Below, piece by piece: positions 6,501 through 9,249 of a DNA stretch of 9,249 nt. A model generated the notes under the pieces. The model saw only the letters and a list, made by a program, of their open reading frames with translations. It did not search any database and had not been told where the DNA came from. The stretch comes from RUG11551 sp045546875. GTDB taxonomy: Bacteria > Planctomycetota > Planctomycetia > Pirellulales > Thermoguttaceae. A program made the position numbers and the translations under genes. The DNA lies in the NCBI GenBank assembly GCA_045546875.1, contig JAZQDP010000464.1, positions 1 through 9,249 on the forward strand, read 5' to 3'. The stretch's first letter is position 1, and every line of letters starts with the position of its first letter.

Positions 6501-9249
6501 TTGGACGTCAAACTATAGGCGAAGGAGACGAGACTGTTTTGGCTGAACCTGACAACGACGTTTATACATTGTCGTTGAATGTCGGTTCTGTGGATTTAAC
6601 AATTCAAGGCGTTGATTGTTTGGGGTATGTTTATGCAGATATGGGGTATTCGTATAATCTGACCAATCTTGACATCAAAGCCGAATTGTTTGATTCTAAC
6701 TGGAATTCAATTTGCGTGTACGATAGCGACTGGTCATGCGATGCCACAATTCAATGTAATATTGTAACTGCCGGTTTATATTATTTGGTTATTTCTGGAG
6801 ATGATCGGGGAACGCTCGGAACTGATGGCGGGTACTGGTACACAGATGAAAATGGCGCCACAAAGCTCGGTTACTCTAATTACGGGTCATTAGGCCGTTA
6901 TCAAATTCTTGGTTCTGTAATGACTGAATATGATGTAATTTCAGGCGTAGAAATAGTTGGGTATTCAGGCGTTTACGATGGAACAAACCACCAGTTAATT
7001 CAATCTATTGTTGGATTGGAGTCAAATGATTTGGTCTATTATTCTACCGACAATGTTAATTGGTCAACAGATTGTCCTGAAGAAAAAGATTCTGGCGACT
7101 ATTCCATCTGGGTTAAAATTGAAAGAGAAGGCTATGAAATCTATCAGTCGTCCGAAATTGCTTCAACTATTTCAAAAGCAGTCTTAACCGCAACGGCAGA
7201 TAATCAATCGATGATTTATGGAGATGTCGCTCCAACGTACACAATCTCATATACCGGTTTCGTTAACGGCGAGGACGAATTCGTCATTGACCAGCTGGCT
7301 CAAGCAACGTGCGCTTATTCTCAATTTGACGCCGTTGGAAATTATGCAATTACGGTTTCTGGAGCGTCAGATAATAATTATAACTTTGTTTATGAATCTG
7401 GAACGCTGAGCGTAAATCAGAAATCGGTAACGGTTTCATTTAGCGGCTATTCAGGTCTGATTTATACTGGCGTTCAGCAAGAAATTTCAGCAATCGTATT
7501 TGGCGCAGTCAATAACGACGACGTTAGTTTGACGCTGAATTATAACGCCCCAGCGAAAGACGCGGGTTCTTATACGGCGTCAGCGTCAATTTCCAATGGG
7601 AACTATATTTTAACCGGAACGACTACGCAAGATTTTGAAATTGGTAAAGCGACGCTGACCGCAACGGCGGACAATCAGTCGATTACTTATGGCGATGCGG
7701 CGCCCGGATACACCGTAACGTATACGGGATTCGTCAACGGGGAAAATAAGAATGTAATAGACACTCTTGCAGCGGCAGCGTCAAGCTATAATCAATACAA
7801 CAACGTTGGCGAATACTTGATTACCGTTTCCGGGGCTTCTGATAACAACTATAATTTTGTTTATCAAACCGGGACGCTGAACGTTGGACAGAAGTCTGTA
7901 ACGGTTTCGTTTAACGATTATTCCGGATTGGTTTACAACGGACAAGAGAGGTCAATCTCCGCAGCGGTTTCTGGGACAGTCAATAACGACAATGCGGGTC
8001 TTTCGTTGACGTATAACAAGACAGTTAAAGATGCGGGGTCTTATACCGCAACGGCGTCAATTTCCAATAGCAATTACGTTCTGACTGGAACGACAACGCA
8101 GGTTTTTTCAATCGACAAAGCTACGTTGACAGCAAAGGCGGATAATCAAACAATTACCTACGGCGACGCGGCGCCATTTTATACAGTTACATTTATCGGC
8201 TTTGTCAACGGAGAAGACGAATCGGTTATTAATACGAAGCCGTCGGTACGGTCGTCATACGCTCAATACAATAACGTTGGGGAATACACAATTACAGTCG
8301 GAAGAGGTTCAGACAACAACTACAAATTTGTGTATTCTTCCGGAACGCTAACGGTTGAACAAAAAGCTGTAACCGTTTCGTTTGACGATTACAATGGATT
8401 GGTTTATAACGGACAAGAGCAGGCGATTTCCGCTTTGGTTTCCGGAACCGTTAATAACGATGACGCCGGGTTGTCTTTGTCTTATAATAAACCTGTCAAA
8501 GACGCCGGGGATTATACCGCAACGGCGTCAATTTCCAATAGCAATTACGTTCTGACTGGAACGACAACTCAGAACTTCTCAATCTGCAAGGCGACGCTGA
8601 CGGCAAAGGCGGATAATAAATCAATAACCTACGGGGATTTAGCTCCAGAATACACGATTACGTATTCGGGTTTCGTCAACGGTGAGAATAAATCTGTTAT
8701 TGATACGCAAGCAACTGCAACGTCGATTTATGCTCAGTTTAACAACGTTGGCGAGTATGCAATTACAGCCTCGGGGGCGGAAGATAACAACTACGATATT
8801 GTTTATCAATCTGGAACGCTCAATGTTGTTCAGAAGTCTGTAACGGTTTCTTTTGACGATTACGAAGGACTGATTTACAACGGTCAAGAGCGGACAATCT
8901 CCGCGACAGTTTTCGGAACGGTCAATAATGACAATCCCGGCTTATCGCTGATGTACGACAAGACCGTCAAAGATGCCGGTTCATATACCGCAACCGCCTC
9001 GATTTCCAATAGCAATTACGTCTTGAACGGAAAATCGACGCAAAACTTCTCAATTGGCAAAGCGACTTTGACCGCAACGGCGGACGATCAGTCAATTACC
9101 TACGGTGACGCGGCGCCGGCGTATACGGTAACTTATACGGGATTTGTCAACGGTGAGAATAAATCTGTTATTGATACGCAAGCAACTGCAACGTCGATTT
9201 ATGCTCAGTTTAACAACGTTGGCGAGTATGCAATTACAGCCTCGGGGGC
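185..9249 (+). CDS. Giant multidomain extracellular protein with two metzincin proteases, two beta-helices and an MBG-type repeat array (3' partial)
   Basis: A single uninterrupted frame of 3021 codons, still open at the window end. The start at 185 is supported by GGAG at 172-175 and an in-frame stop at 155-157. The order is: planctomycete LExLExRxLLS motif (residues 42-54); beta-helix (120-502); FN3, Ig-like, YDG-like and FN3-like domains (509-870); zinc protease HEIGHTFGLTH (H1042, E1043, H1046, H1052) with Met-turn M1072; PPC-like domain (1111-1266); CSLREA beta-helix (1275-1715); FN3 (1721-1811); zinc protease HESGHTLGLYH (H1982, E1983, H1986, H1992) with Met-turn M2015; PPC-like domain (2066-2247); Ig-like domain; then alternating 82/75-residue repeats. 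Both active sites look intact, so proteolysis of extracellular protein is likely (inference). The beta-helices and repeats suggest adhesion and a stalk. No classic hydrophobic Sec signal is seen at the N-terminus. Substrate, anchoring and C-terminus are unknown. Confidence 0.93.
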   Translation, partial: MKFRTVMSKIWSTLFNSPNNYKQRYNSTLRLHGRDQGALCCRLEALEERDLLSVSPCEIYCPDVCVSDYAIESKESSNADIENDNGYLTAIIENAQNELLSERMDAQTDLQKGIVLLADGDVEITSLTYSALSNAISSVSAGGTITFNSSLAGGVLTMPTSDLTTGYLKDIYSFSIQKSLTIDASNLNISIVGDGNFGIFTISQPESSPVEATIRGLTLTNGGNRYLEGRKYGSPAGVVTVNSGSLILDGCTVADSLTGILNWGAVTIYNSTIANNSNTGVKNLGTLTVVSSIISDNSNSGISNFGACTLVNSLIVNNVNSSYGAGICNSAITYTISETSTTYSATKLDIYNCTISGNWSSGSDHGFAAGFANAVSSANVNVYNSVITGNGGESETASNAADFYNWGSMTINNSRFGSGYNSGYKKDLPAASAGFKVAPEFDSSGNLTNTPNYRLVSDSVLKDAGENSYLTASGFAIAHDISGVGVRTYSDTIDIGAYEYQPPIYMPCPELSVIGDPTSDTVNLSWTSVENYGYMLEYSTASDFSTNVVSQLFESSASSVTIDSLEPNLTYYFRIKALAQEGAEDYQDSLWATASATTVPTGSLQDLIHVDWTGVLYNGTAQIPTISSSATVAYSYVVTYNGATTTNAFPSMKNVGTYDLTIRFSAPGYDDYVTSSSFVISVAPVTIASLIANDKDYVEGDASATLRSYTFIGVADGEDLLLSATNGTFDSDQAGAHYATFDVALQNGSNSQASNYVLVDSTGAAITSMQTTQTALIANYSFLEPTISYANGILSFDWQNIGYATDYTFQYRFNNPEVNGSSYSGYYTLNLTDSVCSIEMIPGTTVSYRYKTADGASWSNEFTYAIAAEDVSGWNVDIDGSSVNVFTLHSKSDWASDSSCKTIYLDFNGYITYDTQWNVEYSKDVIVTPSCLDKFTAEDIYFIWKQVSEDYAPFDVDVTTEFTSLDNLYITSDRDKKYGMRAAIGGASENVLGISAGGIAYESVYSRFYTTANSSKFYSPAFVFAESLSDFTPKIVGDAVSHEIGHTFGLTHDGYPSNTRYYPGAKGWGPIMGAPYYQAITQWSKGEYKDANNRTQDDLAQISKHLSYITDNDNSASTATVINLDSVGVVASGIVSSSSSTYDYNGNKIDKDYDWYKLALTAGTYTFVIGGEYSSVSEQNIANLNAHVDVYCDTDSNYNSVALAGEHTGEDADVVETVTINVSTPGVYYLRVTGEGKGVPVNGVYSDGDYSDYGSLGYYSIVCSLFDDHEALSTIVTTTEDVVNSKDGLISLREAIQYASNGDTITFDSSLNGSTITLDQSEGFGVFQIEKTVLIDASDLSSGIVINGNGGQIFDVAQDGELSLNSITFTGAANALQTSDEGAPISGWGGAIYAQGTVSIENCVFTENQAGFGAAIYTTGDLNIKSSVFDSNSVNAYGGAIYVSSNESVVFITDSQFDSNRCETQYATYGGAIFNTGCLTISGCEFTSNFASNFGGAIYHEGYVSTLTISDSVFNSNSARYYGGAIMLNNCGSTVITNSLIFKNSAAQGSAIYNNVYDYSNETNNYNSASFTLANVTIAKNESSNYGALYSVSNAYLYNTIIQADGGMAVFKMQGDTGTGSMWGQNNLISSMYGSFTADEATVDGGYTSGSPTFVNASGNYSEISDYALTDISLGVDDGNNDIANRYGMTNQTKDIIGNSRIYEGTNIDLGAFELQSSVQALSSPVVSSSINGTNVVFSWEPVENASTYTIMYQITGEEMTDSQWFTASGLSTTSFAIPKLINGVCVTARVQADGTEFYTKSDWSEATATIAPLDLSGYNVDLDGDSVKETNVFTLSSKPDSNYTIYLDFTGHLVTSTAWNGDDYGDIIRIDASVGTTYSADDILYIWRTAAEDYAPFDVNVTTAFPGLDAILYDNTESDLQWGKRIVIGKNYCMNSDNSSPNKSNVTTAGVSFVGSFQQMLEDVAFVWTRGKKYDAETVTHESGHTLGLYHAGSSTYIGQSVYFSGEQYWAPIMGSGYSYSMVQWTQGEYPGAQTVTNNTGEELNKLDECQNELLIISSYIPFIEDDVATLSTDGNYTVDGTPAALLNSAPSNGQSSSISYTGMIGRQTIGEGDETVLAEPDNDVYTLSLNVGSVDLTIQGVDCLGYVYADMGYSYNLTNLDIKAELFDSNWNSICVYDSDWSCDATIQCNIVTAGLYYLVISGDDRGTLGTDGGYWYTDENGATKLGYSNYGSLGRYQILGSVMTEYDVISGVEIVGYSGVYDGTNHQLIQSIVGLESNDLVYYSTDNVNWSTDCPEEKDSGDYSIWVKIEREGYEIYQSSEIASTISKAVLTATADNQSMIYGDVAPTYTISYTGFVNGEDEFVIDQLAQATCAYSQFDAVGNYAITVSGASDNNYNFVYESGTLSVNQKSVTVSFSGYSGLIYTGVQQEISAIVFGAVNNDDVSLTLNYNAPAKDAGSYTASASISNGNYILTGTTTQDFEIGKATLTATADNQSITYGDAAPGYTVTYTGFVNGENKNVIDTLAAAASSYNQYNNVGEYLITVSGASDNNYNFVYQTGTLNVGQKSVTVSFNDYSGLVYNGQERSISAAVSGTVNNDNAGLSLTYNKTVKDAGSYTATASISNSNYVLTGTTTQVFSIDKATLTAKADNQTITYGDAAPFYTVTFIGFVNGEDESVINTKPSVRSSYAQYNNVGEYTITVGRGSDNNYKFVYSSGTLTVEQKAVTVSFDDYNGLVYNGQEQAISALVSGTVNNDDAGLSLSYNKPVKDAGDYTATASISNSNYVLTGTTTQNFSICKATLTAKADNKSITYGDLAPEYTITYSGFVNGENKSVIDTQATATSIYAQFNNVGEYAITASGAEDNNYDIVYQSGTLNVVQKSVTVSFDDYEGLIYNGQERTISATVFGTVNNDNPGLSLMYDKTVKDAGSYTATASISNSNYVLNGKSTQNFSIGKATLTATADDQSITYGDAAPAYTVTYTGFVNGENKSVIDTQATATSIYAQFNNVGEYAITASG
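542..1690 (+). other. Domain: right-handed beta-helix 1
   Basis: Residues 120-502. It opens with LSNAISSVSAGGTITF, a degenerate form of the CSLREA start found in module 2, then LTIDASNLNISIVGDG. Short beta-helix rungs follow with repeated N-S-x-I, N-x-T-I and G-x-x-N patterns (for example YNSTIANNS, VSSIISDNS, YNCTISGN, YNSVITGN). It closes with the DIGAYEY motif (residues 494-500) that commonly ends this class of beta-helix. Such domains usually bind polysaccharide or act as adhesins. Lyase activity is not indicated by any motif I can see. Confidence 0.8.
1709..1981 (+). other. Domain: fibronectin type III (first)
   Basis: Residues 509-599. It shows the FN3 pattern: a VNLSW strand, a Y-x-L-E-Y strand, LEPNLTYYFRIKAL in the position of the usual L-x-P-x-T-x-Y-x-x-x-V motif, and a closing SLWATASATT strand. 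FN3 units of this kind are spacers between catalytic and binding domains in secreted bacterial enzymes. Confidence 0.8.
2003..2794 (+). other. Domains: Ig-like, YDG-like and second FN3-like, present only in module 1
   Basis: Residues 607-684 form an Ig-like unit (VLYNGTAQ ... KNVGTYDLTIRF ... GYDDY), related to the 75-residue repeats at the C-terminal end. Residues 685-759 resemble the YDG domain: ANDKDYVEGDASATL, then GVADGEDLLLSATNGTFDSDQAG, then NYVL. Residues 784-870 look like a weak FN3 fold (ILSFDWQNIGYATDYTFQYRF). The region ends with SGWNVDIDG, which matches SGYNVDLDG just before the second protease. Module 2 has only one FN3 in the corresponding place. Confidence 0.6.
2837..3514 (+). 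other. Domain: metzincin zinc protease 1 (HEIGHTFGLTH)
   Basis: Residues 885-1110. The zinc site HExxHxxGxxH is complete at 3308-3340: H1042, E1043 (general base), H1046, G1049, H1052. A Met-turn candidate GPIMG follows, with M1072 20 residues after the third histidine. Upstream are FTLHS, IYLDFNG and SEDYAPFDVDV (residues 948-958); downstream is QWSKGEY (1082-1088) and a conserved DDLAQI segment. This block arrangement is familiar from secreted reprolysin-like metalloproteases of planctomycetes and other bacteria. Exact MEROPS family is not settled by eye. Confidence 0.88.
3515..3982 (+). other. Domain: pre-peptidase C-terminal (PPC)-like domain 1
   Basis: Residues 1111-1266 form a beta-rich tail straight after the protease. 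It shows the PPC pattern: DNDNSASTATVINL, a SGIVSS strand, then DKDYDWYKLALTAGTYTFVI, and late TPGVYYLRVTGEG. PPC domains (PF04151 type) follow secreted protease catalytic domains and can be cleaved off or help in substrate binding. Here it is internal, since module 2 continues after it. Confidence 0.7.
4007..5329 (+). other. Domain: CSLREA-type beta-helix 2 with GGAI repeats
   Basis: Residues 1275-1715. It begins with DGLISLREAIQYASNGDTITF, very close to the CSLREA N-terminal consensus (SLREAI at 4055-4072). Rungs with F-x-x-N plus GGAI then follow: GGAIY at 4349 and 4496, GAAIY at 4421, GGAIF at 4592, GGAIY at 4667, GGAIM at 4751 and GSAIY at 4829. These resemble the GGAI/FxxN repeats of chlamydial polymorphic membrane proteins. 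It ends with DLGAFEL (residues 1709-1715), the counterpart of DIGAYEY in beta-helix 1. Probable role is surface binding. Confidence 0.87.
5345..5617 (+). other. Domain: fibronectin type III of module 2
   Basis: Residues 1721-1811. It shows NVVFSWEPVENASTYTIMY, then TTSFAIPKL, a VTARVQADG strand and a closing SDWSEATATI. This is the FN3 layout seen in the first module, placed between a beta-helix and a protease. A short SGYNVDLDGDS linker joins it to the protease. Confidence 0.78.
5681..6379 (+). other. Domain: metzincin zinc protease 2 (HESGHTLGLYH)
   Basis: Residues 1833-2065. The zinc site is complete at 6128-6160: H1982, E1983, H1986, G1989, H1992. The Met-turn candidate APIMG has M2015, 23 residues after the third histidine. 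Shared blocks with protease 1 are VFTL, IYLDFTG, EDYAPFDVNVTT (from E1893) and QWTQGEY (2025-2031). Between these blocks the two copies differ strongly (for example the DDLAQI segment is replaced by a LNKLDECQNELL segment), so this is an old duplication with both copies kept apparently active. Confidence 0.88.
6380..6925 (+). other. Domain: PPC-like domain 2
   Basis: Residues 2066-2247, directly after protease 2. It contains EPDNDVYTLSLNVGSVDLTI and TAGLYYLVISGDD, matching the DYDWYKLALTAGTYTF and TPGVYYLRVTGEG strands of PPC-like domain 1. Both copies also share a Y-S-x-Y-G-S-L-G-x-Y segment just before their end (SDYGSLGYYSIV and SNYGSLGRYQIL). This copy is somewhat longer than the first. 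Confidence 0.65.
6947..7174 (+). other. Domain: Ig-like linker before the repeat array
   Basis: Residues 2255-2330. The layout GVYDGTNHQ ... YYSTDNVNWS ... DSGDYSIWVKI ... GYEIYQSS parallels the Ig-like unit at residues 607-684 and, more loosely, the 75-residue repeats that follow. It appears to be a divergent member of the same repeat family that caps the array. Its function is not known beyond a likely structural role. Confidence 0.55.
7175..9249 (+). repeat. Tandem array of alternating MBG (82 aa) and Ig-like (75 aa) repeats, 471-bp period
   Basis: MBG-type A units start at 7175, 7646, 8117, 8588 and 9059 (246 bp each, the last cut by the window end). Ig-like B units start at 7421, 7892, 8363 and 8834 (225 bp each). 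A units carry KATLTATADNQSITYGDAAP, TGFVNGE, NVGEY and SGTL, as in the MBG (YGX-type) domain of bacterial surface proteins. B units carry KSVTVSF, GLVYNGQE, GTVNNDNAGLSL, KDAGSYTATASISN and NYVL. The period is exactly 157 residues in every complete copy, with no insertion or deletion. Such arrays normally form an extended stalk. More copies may lie beyond the window. Confidence 0.93.
8675..9249 (+). repeat. Near-perfect DNA duplication between repeat copies 4 and 5
   Basis: Bases 8675-8778 (in A4) and 9146-9249 (in A5) are identical over 104 bases at an offset of 471, and the match is still running when the window ends. Immediately upstream the copies differ at several bases. Other pairs are less alike, although 8042-8097 and 8513-8568 (B2 and B3) also match over 56 bases. 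Identity at synonymous positions points to recent duplication or gene conversion. Confidence 0.9.

Noticed and set aside
8639..8887. An 82-codon minus-strand ORF across the repeats
   Set aside because: It is the antisense of repeats A4 and B4; its openness follows from repeat composition, not from a gene.
7175..9249. CRISPR or transposon-type repeats
   Set aside because: The repeat is 471 bp, fully coding and in frame, with no spacers, inverted ends or transposase; it is a protein repeat array.
185..9249. Possible frameshift or several separate genes
   Set aside because: Reading each codon gave one continuous frame with no stop and with domain motifs in the same frame from start to end.

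Overview
The window is dominated by one enormous plus-strand reading frame. It opens at an ATG at 185 and runs without a stop to the last base (3021 complete codons, then two bases of the next). I read every codon of this frame and found no stop, so the protein is larger than 3,000 residues and its C-terminus lies outside the window. Only the first 184 bases are not clearly coding.

The organism is most likely a member of the Planctomycetota. Near the N-terminus is the motif RLEALEERDLLSV (residues 42-54), which matches the LExLExRxLLS signature typical of planctomycete extracellular proteins. The domain repertoire also fits: CSLREA-type beta-helices, fibronectin type III (FN3) domains, metzincin proteases with a pre-peptidase C-terminal (PPC)-like tail, and MBG/YDG repeats. 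The base composition looks only moderately GC and A/T-ending codons are common. That is lower than in many free-living planctomycetes and may point to a host-associated or otherwise reduced-GC lineage (weak inference).

Layout of the protein: an N-terminal motif and acidic linker (residues 1-119). Module 1: right-handed beta-helix (120-502), FN3 (509-599), Ig-like (607-684), YDG-like (685-759), second FN3-like (784-870), metzincin protease with HEIGHTFGLTH (885-1110), PPC-like domain (1111-1266). Module 2: CSLREA beta-helix with GGAI repeats (1275-1715), FN3 (1721-1811), second metzincin with HESGHTLGLYH (1833-2065), PPC-like domain (2066-2247). An Ig-like linker domain follows (2255-2330). 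From residue 2331 to the end there is a tandem array of alternating 82-residue (MBG, YGD-type) and 75-residue (Ig-like) repeats with an exact 471-bp period.

The beta-helices are plausible substrate- or glycan-binding surfaces, the FN3 domains are spacers, the two zinc proteases are the catalytic elements, and the repeat array is probably a stalk. The overall picture is a giant secreted or surface-attached double protease/adhesin. I see no mobile element, RNA gene or CRISPR array.
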